Below the pieces are notes generated by a model. That model was not told where the DNA came from and searched no databases. It saw only the letters and a list, made by a program, of their open reading frames with translations. A DNA stretch of 64,000 bases from the NCBI GenBank assembly GCA_037043235.1, contig JAWRVZ010000043.1, forward strand, positions 3,571,001 to 3,635,000. Reading direction: 5' to 3'. Shown piece by piece: positions 36,541 through 49,480 of this stretch. This stretch comes from Rhodeus uyekii (Eukaryota > Chordata > Actinopteri > Cypriniformes > Acheilognathidae). The translations under genes and the position numbers were made by a program. The stretch's first letter is position 1, and the number at the start of each line of letters is the position of its first letter.

Positions 36541-39500
36541 TCAGTCATCCGTCCATCCAGGAAGATCCAGAGGAGAGGACGACGAGAGAGAGATAGTCCG
36601 AGAAGGGAAGGAAAGACTGGAAGGAAGAGACACAAGAGGGGATGAGATAGGGATGAGTGAGGTGAAGGTGGCGCAGTTTGGGCCTGTGGATTGTGGTTGA
36701 AGGGTTTAAATGATAGAAGATGAAGATTGAGAGAGTGAGAGATCTGTGTTTTTAGGTTGGGGTGACTTTGGGCCATTGAGGGTTTGGCCCAAACAAAGCG
36801 TATGTTTAGACTGTGAGTCAGGACACTGAAATGGCTCTGTGTGTGCATGTCTGTGCCACAGCATCTGTTACGCCCTCGTTCCGCACCCATATTTGTGTGT
36901 GTCTTTTTATGTATCTGTATTTTAAAAAAAAAATCCAAATTCTTCTTTCCATACAGGAAGTCCTCATAGATGGACATGTCCAGTGACTTCGGTTCATGTA
37001 TGCATGTGTGTGTGTTTTATCCACCAATTTGAGAGCAGCACAAAGTACTGTTCAGAGCGTGACATCGATAGCTCGGTACACTTGTGTTTGACCTCATACA
37101 AACCTTCATCGACAGTAAAAATAAACGCACATGTTTTCTTGTTATTTTCGACTATAGGCTATATTTTCCTAAATGTGTGTGTGTGGGGAGGGTGGGGGGT
37201 GCATGTTGACTATCATACAGATCTCTTAGCTTGAGTATATCCCACATTTACAGCAACATATGTTTCATTATTTTCATGCTTGGAGGATGTTAATGGCATG
37301 AAATAAAGAAGAGAGATACCTTTAGTGTATCTGCTGCAGAAGCGCATTGTGTGTGAATGCAGCAGCATGTGTGTTCCTACAGACATTGTGAGTAAGACAG
37401 CCAGCCAGCCGTCTCTCTGGTAGTGCTCCAAATCTCGCTCATCTCTCTCACTGTTCGATTGTGCTTGATGTTCTCAGAGTCAAACAGAGGCTACACGTTT
37501 TGAACGGAAGCAAGAGTACATCCTGGTCTTAAGCAGTCCTGCAGATTAGATTTTTATCTGGAAGACTGACTGTGGTGTTTCAAATGGTGGGATTATTATA
37601 TTGGTTTATTTTGAATACACCTTGCATTTGCCCATGTTGCCCTTGAAGTGAAAAAAGCAACATACATTTTTTCCTGTCTTTATACTTTCTCTTAACCTGG
37701 CAATATTTGTCCAACAGTGTAGAGCGATGCAGAATGATGTGTTTATTTTCAAAGATTGGTTTCCATAATAAGCTGCTAAAATGGTAATTTAAAGGGAGTT
37801 GCATTCAGCCCATTTCTTGACATCATTAAGTGCCTCATTAAGCTCAATTTGAACTATAACTGGAATTCTTTGCTTGTATTAAGTTGGCACTATATTCCGT
37901 TTTATGGATGTCTATAGATGTTTATATCGGCTTTAGAAGGCATGTCAGTTATGAAGTAGATGCATATTTTACTTTACCTCTATTAAAACTCTTTTCTGCT
38001 GTTCTTGAAATACAGTTAAAGATAATCATTTTGATTTCTTGACTTACATTTTGATTTATCGACTTTATTGATTTACATCTGTAGATGATATGTACTGTTG
38101 AGCGGGATAACTATATTTGAGTAGCAAATTTGTGTTTTGAATGTCATCTTGTTCATTGTGTTTGAATTTGTGTGTATGTGATGTGTATGTGCCGTGTGGT
38201 TTGTTCTTAGATGAGCAGTGTTTTAGTATCTTATTACACTGTAGTGCATACAGTCTATGTTAGTGCATCGGGTCACGAGAGGCAAGGAGAGCGAATATAG
38301 TGTATTGGTGTATTAGGTTACTTAGATAATATAGGCCTTTGATAACTTAAGCAATCTTAATAATGTAAATATTAATTTAAATACAAGTTGTTTATTTAGT
38401 CATGGTTATATTTTAACTTATTTTAATGTGATACCAGTGATTTATTAAAGGCTATGACATGGATACATATTTGTTTTAAATGATTTGATGTTTGCAAATG
38501 ACTAATACTGTTCTTCATATTTAATAATGTATGAAGATTACTTATTTGTACTTGAGCTAATATTCTATATAAACAAACTCTGTAAGTTCACGGAAACATT
38601 TTAAAAACGCTTTGCCATATTATTATTATTATTATTATTATTATTGACTTGCCATATATAGTTTATTGTTGCACTTTGAGTTTGCCAAAATCTTAAGATT
38701 AACTCATACTTATTTATAAAAACGAATCATATGTCGTAAGCATTGTCTTTGTTAATTGAAATTTCAGTCCAGAATAAAAGTAGCTGTATGTAATCTTTCT
38801 GCAGTTTTTATTACAATTATACAAATATCAAATTCCAACAAATGTCAAATATGTTTTGATTGGTTATGGCTTGTTTATTGGTCTGTGAAGCCAATGAATT
38901 TATGACAGCATAATGTTTTCTCATATCACGGTCTTTTATAGTAACAGTTATCCAGTTAGTTCAGTTGCAAATTTTATGAATGTTCATATAAATGTTTCAC
39001 ACTTTACTCTCAATGTTCGTAATGGTATGTTGTGTGTATTGTGGTGTCTGTCCTCGGTGAGGGCATGCAAGCACCCCTCCTCTCCTCTGCAGTGCTGGAT
39101 GAAGACTATTGTTCTGGTGCCCTCGTCTTCCTCTGGCACCACACCTCACCCACCATGCCAGCCCACTTCATCAAACAAGTGTGTGCGTGTTTGTGTGTGT
39201 GTGAGAGAGAGAAACTGGTGCAAGGTCAGTGTAAAAAGGACTGCAGGACGGTTATGATGGAAGATATTTTCTTTAGTCACTGTGGGGGTTTGGCATGGAA
39301 ATTTCGCCTCTTGTGTTTCTTAGCATCTCATCTGTATGGATAGATGCAGTTGTGCAGTGGAGGAATGCTGCTGAAGTTACAGGCTTCTGAAAGTGTCACT
39401 CCACTGATAATATCCACACACACCATTCCTCCCACACACACCCTGATCCTCTCCCTCACTGTCAGAATCATAGTAGTTGGTCTGCAGTGCCAGCACACGC

Positions 39501-42500
39501 CCCAGGAACGCCCAGATTTTACCGCAGTACCAAAGTACCCTGAGCAATTTCACACACATAAATCCACTCACTCCACCTGCAATATGATTATGAGGCCAAC
39601 TAATTAGCTCATATCAATGAATGCCACAATATAATCGAAAGTAAAAATTTCGGAAATATCTAAGTTACGCCAGATACGTTTTGAAAGTCCATGCCTTCGA
39701 CTGTCATCAGCTTTAAAATTGATAGAAAGTTTTATAGTTATGTTTTGCCCTTGTCAAATTTTTTATTTTACGTGAAATTCATACATTGTGAGTGCTTAAA
39801 GAGTGAAAAATCAATCCATATATTGAAGGTTTAATCTGGAGACTTTGTATACTGAAAGGCATGTTCATGTAAATCCTCTACGAAAAGATTTCTATACAGT
39901 CGCAAATGGTTAGAAAAGTCATCTCGTTTCGTTCTCGTTTAATGTCTCGCCATGTGTGCATGTCTGCGTATTTTGCAGTAAGAAGACACCGTTGTCCCTT
40001 TCTCACAGACGTTGTCCCACATGGCCATATGTTCAAAGCTGGCATAAAGCATCCTACATATTTCTCTATAATCTGTCCATCTGAGTCTGTCCACGCAAAC
40101 AGAAACACAAACACTTTCTAATAATGGTGAATTACAGTTGTTAGCCATTAAACAAGCAGCAAAGACATGGAGAAAACTCAAGAAAGAGCTGGGAGAGAGG
40201 GTAGCAGCTCAACAGTTAAAGCGCATTTGTCATTTAGAATCTGAAACGGCAGGAATGTGACTAAATAGCAGTTTTTCGCAAACATGCCTGAGTGCAGCTC
40301 ACCCCCTCAGTCCAACTGATTTCTCTAAATCCAGCACAATGGACCAACAGAGCAGTCGGCCACAGTCACAGCCACAGAATTACTGGAAAAAAGTGCATGC
40401 GGATGCATGTAGTCTGGAGGGAAAATGTATTTGAGTCAGTGTGCTGCATTTGAGGTGGATTAATCGCATGCAGTGTTTTTCAATTTTTCTTGTTCCTTCT
40501 CTTGTTTTCAATCTCTGGCTCTTGCATGTGCCCTCTCTCTTTCCCTCCCTCTCTCTCTCTCTCTGTCCTCAGATGGCTTTCAGCCTACTTTCCTATAACA
40601 GAAAACAGAGCAGAGTGGAGTCAGCATTCACAGTCAGAGGCAGGCACAAGCACTAGATAAATGCCCCCTTTAAGTGTGTGGGTACTGTATGTACATGTGA
40701 GTGTGTGTCAAGTGCACCTTAAGTATGCTTTGTGTCTCTTTGTTTGTCTTTCTATCTTTCCCACAATGCAGTGAAGCAATAACTCGGCCCAGATGGAATC
40801 TGCAGACGCTTTTCATATTTTCAGCATAGATTTATTTTGAGTTTTTTTGCAGAAGATGTGTAATGAACATGCTAAAATGTCTTAAATGGATCTTAAAACA
40901 CTCCTGTAGTATTACTGTCTAAAGGATATTTAATTTAGCCAAGGAAAGTAAACGTAAATGACAGTGAATGTGTGCAACGTTCCATTTCTGTGTAAATCTG
41001 TGAACTACGGGTGCAGATCCCAAGTTGGCATGGGCATCAGTATTCTCTGAAATATGTCTCTGAGCTATTTATAATGTATAAAACAATTCTTTTTTTTTTA
41101 ATTCTACTGAAAGATGTATGAATTTAATGTTTAATAATTTTTCTTAATATATATTATACATCTGTCCTCGGAATCACCCTTCTTGTTTCACTCCACAAGT
41201 ACTGAGAATATTTCATCCTCTCTCGGTCTATCAGCCTCTTTCTCCCTCTCTCTACCCCCTTCCCAACCCTCACTCTGTCAACTAAAGCCCTTTCATAATG
41301 AATGGCAAGGTACGATAATAGCCTTTCGGTTGCTATAGTAACCAGACAGGAGCTCTGTTCGTGCTGTATTTTTTTGTCCTTTATTTTTTTTCCAAGGGGG
41401 CAAATGACAGTGGAATGTGAGGCAAAACCCTCCCTCTCACTTTCCCCTTTTCTATTTCTCATACAGTCATACCAGATTCCCTCTGTTCTTTCGTATTTGC
41501 CCGTCCTCTTCTGCATCCTTAATATAACAAATATAAATTTATATATTTAAAAGAATAAACATGTATCTTTTTATTCTTTTTTTATTTCTTATTCCTAAAT
41601 AATTTTTCATTTTTTACATTACCCGTGCAATTAATGTTCTATTTATTTGATTTATTTAAATTGCATCCAATTTCTTTGTGAACTGAATATCAGCTGTTCT
41701 TTTTAATAGTCTTAATTATTATTTAGAAGTCACTTATTTTTAGATCATCAGTCATCAAGACTTGGTAAATACTGCAGGTGTCATGATGGTCACAGACGTG
41801 TACCTTTAATTTCACTAAGCAGATTGCTCACTAAAAAAACCCTCGCAGATTGTGTTTTTCAAATAATTTCTGCTGACTTGGAGGTGACATAAAGGGGTGA
41901 TATCTAAGGTGGCGACTTGTTGGCTTACTTTTTAATTAGTCTTCCATTAATGCAAATATTTGTTCATTCAGACTGATTCGCAGACACGGAACTCGCACAA
42001 AAACAAGCGACGGGGTTTATCGCAAATACACATTGCCTTCTCTAATGTGCCTTTTCCCCATTCATTCTCAATTACCCCCATCAAACCCACGGCACGCTTT
42101 TGGGGGTCTGTTAAAACTCAATGGGCTCAGGTGAGGCTAGATGCGTAACTTTGAACTAGAATTTGAAAAACATTTATGAGATTTGCGTTGTTTTACCTTT
42201 ATACCATGGATTATTTTCTCAACCAATTTTTTGAGGAGGCACTTCCTCCCTTGCCTCCTTATCTTACAATTTTGTAAAATATAACAAAAATCTTTTTTAA
42301 CAGTGAATCTATAAATATGTGTTTTAAGCTCTAAAAATACCCTAGCTTATTTAACTTCCTTGTAAAAATCATTTTAAACTTCATTATACGAATCATTTCT
42401 TTGATGCATTGAATGATAGATCAAACCTAATCGAATTTTGCTAAACTGTTTTCTTCTCATGACACGTGATACACAATGGGGGCATTTATTTTTCATTTGC

Positions 42501-43842
42501 ATTGAGTTACAGTGAAAAAGCATGCGAAGGTATACACTTTCAAGGTGCTGATGATATGAATGCTTTGCTTATTTTTTTTCCATTTGTCTGTCGAGATCAC
42601 ATGTTCAGAGGCAGGAGCGTATAGTGCCCATGGCCTTAGCACCTATGGTAGGGCGATAAGTGGTGGACACAGATTAATCATCAACACACAAGCAAACATG
42701 CACACACGCTCACACACACACACTCTCCATGCAGCTGTTGAAGCTGGTGGTGTCACCATAGCGACAGCAGTGTGCTACTGAAGATCCCAGCCAACAGCTG
42801 CTCTTGGTAGAAACAGTATTGATTGAGTCTGCTCCACTCCCTCTTCAAAATGTGTGTGTGTCTGTTAGCTGTCAGCATCTGCGTATGACACCGTATCCAA
42901 AGATTTGGGTTGAAAACGTAGTTTTGTACAATAGTTGTCTTTGAAGTGTTTATATTATAGCATTATGAATCCCAAGTATTGAGGATGCTTTCTGTGTGTA
43001 ACCGAGCTTGTGCAACAGATGGATCGGACAGCTCATCGTATTCCCTCTGAAGCATGTCAAATAGGTCCTCGATACTTGTCTTATTGTGTGTTCCCTCTCT
43101 TTGGACGTCCCAGAGGACTGGTGCACTCTTAGACTTCCTGCGGCCCTTTAGAGGACCTCTCGCTCCCCTCCCCCTTAGCGGTTCAATGTATCATCAAAGA
43201 AAGGATTAGTGTGGGCCAGCCCAGGAGACAGACTTGAGCACCTGACAAATTTAAGCTTATTAACTACAGAAAAAGGGGAAAAACCTGCCCAGGAAGCACT
43301 GAGGGATGGAGGGTGAACTGTCAGCATATGGCTTGATGTTAGGTGCTAGTAATGCTGATATTGTTGCATTGAGACAGTGTTGCTGTGTCCGAAATCGCAT
43401 GGTGTGTAGTAGGAACTACATTTGGTTTGAAACCTACTTTGTGACCGTAAAAAATGTGCTCTATATAGTATGAGTGTGTGTAGTACAGAGTTGGGGAAGG
43501 TTATTTTTAAAAGTATTGCAATACAATGTTGTGTTACTCTCTTAAAAATTAACTAATTGTTACTTTTTCTCACCTGGGCTTGTTTTTTTTTGGTTTTTTT
43601 TATTGGTTTCAAAAACTTTCAAAAAAAGTTATATTTTTGGCAAATGTAAAGGCCCTTTCATGTTAAATGCCAGACTGAAGGATGTGCAAATTCACACCAG
43701 TACAGTAGACGGCACATAAATAAAAAAATATTTAAAAAAAACTTTGTTGTGCTACCATGCTGGATTGAACAAGAGTAGGACACAGGAGAAGTTCAAAATG
43801 CTTATTCAATAATAAATCCTTTTTTTATGTAAAAAATTAAAT
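36541..43842. other. long non-coding stretch downstream of mir-125b
   Basis: No gene, exon or bounded transposon that I can support. Contents are an (ATT)n tract (38619-38645), a balanced block at 39030-39300, one-mismatch X-boxes at 41329-41342 and 42752-42765, a G+C-richer block at 43080-43270, and a fragment of the hAT-like family at about 43488-43565. Confidence 0.5.
38619..38645 (+). repeat. (ATT)n microsatellite
   Basis: Nine ATT units. Confidence 0.9.
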
Positions 43843-43850
43843 GTGATTAC

Positions 43851-44511
43851 TAGGGACCAACCAAATTCACGGGTAAAAATTCGCAATTTCACGGAAGGTT
43901 TTTAAAAAAACACTCGATTACACGGAAAATTCACGGGTACAATTTTTAGGCACCAATCACTGCAATCAGTCCATCTGCTGTCACACCCGCTGTTTTGTAT
44001 TCTAAAATACCACTTTTCGACTGTTCACCTGTATTAAAAAACAAAAAGGAAACAAAATACTACTACAACGCACGTAGCCAGACCCCGCAATGCCACGTGA
44101 CATTAATGAAATAGTTTACAGTTTTTCGTGGTCAAAACTTGGCCGGCCAACGTGGTTGCTGACATATTCTGTTGCTGCGGTGCATTGACGTTTGTGTACT
44201 GGCTGACACTTCTCTCCGCGTCAACGCTGTTCTTTGGTACAGAAAGGTAGCGTAATGCTAGACGGCTCAGCAGAGGAAATCGACTGCTGTGCGAACACCA
44301 GAGTGCTGTTATACTCGTATCCGGCGGAACTTCTTTTGCTGCTGTTCGTCAGACGCTACGATCATCTGCTCCTGGTATACTCTTTATCAGTGAAAATATT
44401 TATCTTCAATAAAAATTTCACTATTTCACGCTTGTTGGGTGTTTTCACGGAAAGTGGCCGATTTCACTGAAAATGTCACGGCCGTGAAATCGTGAATTTG
44501 GTTGGTCCCTA
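43851..44511. mobile_element. hAT non-autonomous element with perfect 8-bp target duplication
   Basis: The ends TAGGGACCAACCAAATTCAC and GTGAATTTGGTTGGTCCCTA are perfect 20-bp inverted repeats, flanked by the direct repeat GTGATTAC (43843-43850 and 44512-44519). The 661-bp interior repeats TTCACGG / CCGTGAA motifs towards both ends and carries an unrecognised 78-codon frame (44234-44470). No transposase was found. The perfect repeats and duplication suggest a fairly recent insertion. Confidence 0.88.
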
Positions 44512-44840
44512 GTGATTACTGTGATATGGGATAAATGTCAGGTCATTTTTGCCTTATTAGTATGGTTGAAGTGGATAATCGGAGGTCAGAAGCAAAGCAT
44601 TGGTTAATAAAGTGAGATTAAATGCATAAAGAACATTTGTGTAATTTAATATATTTAATTAATGCTGGTTTTCGTAATCTTCTGAGTTTGGATTTCACTT
44701 TAATACACTTTAATACTTGGTTTTAATACTAAATCAGTTTTTTTTTTTTGCAAGTGAGATGAGCGAATGCATGCTCACATTTATTCTAAAACTACAATAA
44801 CCATCATGTTCACTCAACGCACACAACACTTCTACAGTTA

Positions 44841-45490
44841 CCGTATTTTCCTGCATATAACCCGCGGGTTATACCAGATTTTACAAACCCCACAGGGGTG
44901 CGGGTTATATAAGGGTGCAGGCTATTTCACTTTTTTTTACACAAAATAATATTTCAATATATTTCTTACGTCCCTAAGGACGTACAGGTTTTTTTTCCCC
45001 CCGGTATTTTCTCTCTGTTTTTCTTTCTTGTGAGGGTTGTTGTCTCTGGCGCTTGTACTATCACTCTGACAGCTGGCACTGATAAGCTGTCTGACCTGTC
45101 AATCATGCAAGAAGACGTGATTGACTGTGGTGCCATGAGGATGTGCTCTTCTCATCTCATCCGATGATTAACACGCTTGTTAAGGGACGAGCTGCTACAC
45201 AGCGGGAGAGACTGCTCTTTCTTTTTCTTCTGATTCTGACTTGTGTTTGTTTTCTTATTGTGTGAATTTCACGCACAAGCACTGTATATTGAGCCTGAAC
45301 AGTTATGGATAACTGACGTCATGTGAGCAACATTCAAAATTCGAAATGCGAACTTACACAAAGTTCATAAATCTATGGGTGCGGGTTATACAAGGGTGCG
45401 GGTTATACCAACAAAAAATTGCACAAAACCCGCGGGCTATATGGGGGGGCAGATTATCTGCGTCTGCGGATTATATGCGGGAAAATACGG
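44841..45490. mobile_element. TA-flanked inverted-repeat element
   Basis: It starts CCGTATTTTCCTGCATATAA and ends TTATATGCGGGAAAATACGG, nearly perfect inverted repeats, with TA at 44839-44840 and 45491-45492. Subterminal CGGGTTATA units are repeated inside both ends. It is a mariner/Tc1-type MITE of about 650 bp without a transposase. Confidence 0.8.
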
Positions 45491-46061
45491 TACTCATGAT
45501 TTGTCTCAAAATGGGGACAAGAGAGATGTCAGTCAATAAATGGCAATACACTGGTCCCTTTGTATGTTTTTTGTTCACCAAAAATAACCTGATCATAAGA
45601 ATCATTTACTTGTGTATCAAACTTCATTGGTCACACTGTACGTTTCATTCTGGATATTGACACACAGAACAATTTCAGGTTTTTTTAGTATTGGTGGAAG
45701 AATTCATGTGCGAGACATTTGAACAGAATCAATTATCATGAAAAACACTTGGTCCTGTTATTTCATTAAATGGTTCTTGGTTCACAGTCATAAACCTCTA
45801 TCATTCCTTATCACATTTTAGCTTATCAAACCCAAATCAGTCATCACACCATTGAACTGATGAAATGCATTTTTCAGAGAATTAGACATGTCTGTGCAAA
45901 ACATGGATGAATCTTTTCTTCCCTTCCTCTAAAGGAATTATTTTTGTCAAACCCATTATACATGTTTCCCATCACACTCGTGTGGTTAACTTGTGGTTTG
46001 TCTTGCCACACTTTTGTGTACTTCTGCCTCTTCAGGATGAACCCTTTCTGTATTCCTCAAG

Positions 46062-46225
46062 TTGTAAGTCGCTTTGGAAAAAACCGTCTGCTAAATAAAT
46101 AAATGCAAATGTGATGCTAAAACAGTAGAGCATGGCACTACAATAAGGTCAAGGGTTTAATTCCCAGAGAATATATGAACTGATATGTAAAAGCGTCTGT
46201 CAAATGCATAAATGTAAAATGTAAG
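46062..46225 (+). mobile_element. tRNA-derived SINE, preceded by a second SINE tail
   Basis: The body at 46113-46225 has 'AGTAGAGCATGGCACTA', a decayed B box (GGGTTTAATTCCC) and the tail AAAAGCGTCTGTCAAATGC. Just before it, 46062-46112 holds another tail (GTAAGTCGCTTTGGAAAA, CCGTCTGCTAAATAAA), so two copies lie head to tail. Confidence 0.7.
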
Positions 46226-47147
46226 CTTTCTAAAACATTGCCACCTTTCTTCTCAAAGTATGTGTACTTAATACCAATTTTGTGTTTTTGTCTTTGTGCC
46301 TCACTGCGATTTGTTACCTCACGAGGTGAAAGTACGTGGATGGATATACATTTTCCGCCAATAAAATCCATGTAAATGATAATGAACTCCATTGACTCCC
46401 TTCCCTTATATTAAACTCTCGCCACACACTTCTTATAGTCACTTTCTTCAGTATCTCTGCTGAGAATGAGTGTATAGGGGAATGGATGATCCTGAGTTTT
46501 GTCAGCCCTCATAATTTAATGTTAAGCTTATCATGGCTGAGTGGCTTTTTATCCTGACTTGTTCGCAGTTGGTGCGATTTCTAATCCTCTCCACACGTAG
46601 GTCTGTGTCCCCTCAATGTGCGTTTCTTTCAGAGGAAATTTCCATAGCAGTACTACAATAGTGCAGTGTTTTTTTTCTTCTTCTTTTTTCAAACGGTTAG
46701 AATGAACAACAAAGAAGTGTCACGGTGGAGAACAGTATTTGATAGGACAGCACTAATATTCAAAACCATATGCTCTGTCTTAATGATTTTTTGAATATGT
46801 TAAATATATGGATTATGGACTGTTGGAAGCTTTAAATAGGAGGCAAGATGGCAGGTTTGAATATCCTGTGTGGAGGCTGTTCATATATGAGGTAAAGACT
46901 TCAGCTGATATTCCCTCGCCATTCCTTGGAACAATAATATCACTGTTTACTGAATCGTATCCTGTTTAATTTGAATGGCATGACAAAGTGGGTAAATCAC
47001 AATGAACGAGAGAGATTACTAGTTCACAAGAGATCACATTACAACTTTAAAAATTTTAATAAAAAAGGGCGTGACATGGATGGTTTTTTTAGGTAATAAG
47101 ATGTTCCTTTAGGTTAATTTGTAATGTGAATTCTAAAAACAAAATGG

Positions 47148-47148
<1 letters not shown>

Positions 47149-47175
<27 letters not shown>
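47149..47175 (+). repeat. (CA)n microsatellite
   Basis: About 13 CA units just before the second pogo/Tigger-like copy. Confidence 0.9.
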
Positions 47176-47180
<5 letters not shown>

Positions 47181-47184
47181 TTAT

Positions 47185-47820
47185 TTAGTTTATTTATTAC
47201 TTTTATTTGATGAAGCGATTGGCATGCTATAAAAATGTACATACACTGTATATGTTTGCTAACAACAAAAGGCATATGTGCACCAACTAACAGCAGAGAT
47301 TTACCAGTATACAATATAAAACACCTTTGATTATCGATACAAACCTTTAATTATATTCTCCAACATTGCAAACACAATTTCGCTCACAGCATAAACAGTC
47401 ACAACACACAACAACACATTCGCTCATAACAGTCATTTCGCTCTGACACAGTTCTGAATAGTATTGCACACGCGGTTACTATGGTTTCTTTAAAGTCTAA
47501 AATGCTTTGTTGCGTTTTGCCTTTAACGGTCTGCTTGAAAGCAAATGCTTCTAAGCTTCTATCAGTAACGACGTCTTTGTCGATGTCAATGTAATCTGCG
47601 TTGTGTAATTTCGTAAACACCAGCATTCGTCCCATCAAAAAAATAATAATCAACTTGCGAATTTGTCCCTCTTTTGTGCTCGAGATATTAGGGTTCGGCG
47701 ACATAAAAGAATCGATATTTCCGAAAAGAAAATGCTAAGACAAATAGGGAGTTTGGCGGTTCCACTTCAAAAACATCGACATAATAGGATTGCCGATTTA
47801 ACCAAGGTCGAGATAAGTAT
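47185..47820. mobile_element. pogo/Tigger-like element, copy 2, left end lost
   Basis: It shares with the element at 10197-11042 the blocks from 'GAAGCGATTGGCATGCTATA' (47212) to 'CAGCATAAACAGT' (47399), and the right-hand block around 'GACAAATAGGGAGTTTGGC' (47738-47812). The middle differs. There, a minus-strand frame (47704-47399) includes KTQQSILDF, weakly like the C-terminal tail of Tigger-type transposases. The right terminus is lost in a (GTAT)n microsatellite. Confidence 0.55.
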
Positions 47821-47895
47821 GTGTATGTGTATGTACATATATATATGTGTGTGTATATATATATGTATATGTATGTATGTGTGTGTGTGTATATA
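47815..47895 (+). repeat. (GT/AT)n compound microsatellite
   Basis: Mixed GTATGT, ATATAT and GTGTGT units, replacing the right end of the pogo/Tigger-like copy. Confidence 0.85.
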
Positions 47896-48004
47896 ATATT
47901 AAGGCGCGTTAGCAAAAAGCAAAGGTTAAATAAATGCGGTTCTTTTGAACTTTAGTTTCTCAGTTTCTACAAAAAGCACAAATGTTTTCAACAAAAATGT
48001 ACCC

Positions 48005-48060
48005 CAAATCAGCATATTAGAATGATTTCTGAAGGATTCAGTGACACCAAAGACCTCTTT
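48005..48060 (-). repeat. family A dispersed repeat fragment
   Basis: It contains 'AAATCAGCATATTAGAATGA' and 'TTTCTGAAGGATTCAGTGAC', the reverse complement of the family core. A smaller piece with the same core lies at 51818-51852. Confidence 0.55.
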
Positions 48061-48414
48061 ACCAAATAAATAGATGCACGTGAAGTATTAATCTGAGTTT
48101 TAATAATTCTGTAATGTGAAAAGGAGGAGACCACTAAGTAATAAGAAGAACATATGTGGCCTGGACTAGCAGTCAATTATACAGCGATTTGACCAATCAG
48201 AATTTAGCACTCTGCCTAGATTTATTGCAAAATATGTAGGTGTAAAACTAAACGGTAGAAGCCATATTGCATACACACAATCAGAGCATCACAGATGTTT
48301 CTTATATGAAACGCATGAGAAATTATTAATAGTTAAACTTTTGACCTGTATAACAGTTAAAATTGGCTGTTAATGCATCAGGATATTTCTCAAGTGTAAT
48401 GTAGACCTGCTTTT

Positions 48415-48428
48415 GTATCCATAGCAAC
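48415..48428. promoter_or_regulatory. perfect RFX X-box motif
   Basis: GTATCCATAGCAAC fits GTHNCCATRGYAAC fully. The surrounding 48390-48510 is transposon-free and looks conserved in texture. Confidence 0.4.
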
Positions 48429-49149
48429 AGGTCTTAATGCACCGTTCTCCTGCAGATGTCACAAGGGTGATGTTTACTGTATAGATGCAACGCTCTGCTT
48501 TAGATTGTCTCTGCTTTCAATCTTGAGGTTTTGAAGGTGGCCTAATGGGGCTGTTTTTGCACAGTGCTTAATTTTTCTTGATGCCTACATGCTAAAAAAA
48601 ATACCTCTTTGTTTATATTTGAATGTTACTGCTTTGTTCGGATCTGCCAGATGAAAAGCTGTTAACTTGGGTCAATAACTTAAAAGCGAGACTTCAGTTT
48701 GTACAATTTCACTTCACTTCAAAGCTACAGTATTACATAGGTGCATTTCAAAAGTTAAAACAATAAATTAGAATACAGAAACAAAGAATTTGCAAAGAAA
48801 TTATTACTTTTATCTGACAACTCAGAGTGCTGATGTTTAGGGGCGAGGGGAGAGTGTTGTAACCACTTAGAAATGGACTATTAAACATGCATCTATTCAT
48901 CCAAAGGTGACTAGAACAATATGTTGGTCTCTGTGTAAATATATAAATGATTCTCATGACAAAAATCAATTCTGTGGTAGAATTTACCTTATTTATCTTC
49001 ATTTTAATTCATTTGACATGTGCATACATTATATTTTTAATTGTTAGATTTTTAAAATGCAGAAAATGAAAGCTGGGTGTTTTTTACAAAATATGCCCAC
49101 AAAGTTGGCAAAGTTTTTTTTTTATGCATAAGGTTTTCTGTCATCTGTA

Positions 49150-49480
49150 GGCTTGCAAAAATACAAAAATAATTATATCTATGATATATCTTATGTCCCC
49201 ATAAAACATAAAAATCCAACGTGTGTGTGGCTCAGGTAAATCCTAAATTATGGGGACAGAATTGATCTTGTGGGGACATTTTTTGGTCCCCATGAGGAAA
49301 ACAGCCTATACTGTACTATACTATGTGATGTTTTTTTGAAAATGTAAAAATGCAGAAGCTTTTCTAAGATGGGTAGGTGTGGCGTTAGGGATGGTGTATG
49401 GGGATAGATGATATAGATTGTACAATATAAAAATCATTATGTCTATGGAAAGTCCCCATAAAACGAGTGTGTGTGTGGAG
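49150..49480. repeat. dispersed teleost repeat with 'tggggacatttttggtcccc' core
   Basis: It contains 'TTATGTCCCCATAAAACA', 'CTTGTGGGGACATTTTTTGG', 'TCCCCATGAGG' and 'AAGTCCCCATAAAAC', ending in a short (GT)n run. This arrangement recurs widely in fish genomes. The class is unknown to me. Confidence 0.6.

Noticed and set aside
36218..36700. 160-codon plus-strand frame over mir-125b
   Set aside because: The frame runs through the hairpin itself; the open reading is a by-product of conserved, G+C-rich microRNA sequence.
36324..36977. 217-codon minus-strand frame
   Set aside because: It lies antisense to the mir-125b hairpin and its conserved flanks, is rich in low-complexity Ser/His/Pro, and matches no protein I know.
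44234..44470. 78-codon frame inside the hAT MITE
   Set aside because: It lacks hAT transposase motifs (no BED finger or RW/dimerisation region) and lies in a non-autonomous element.
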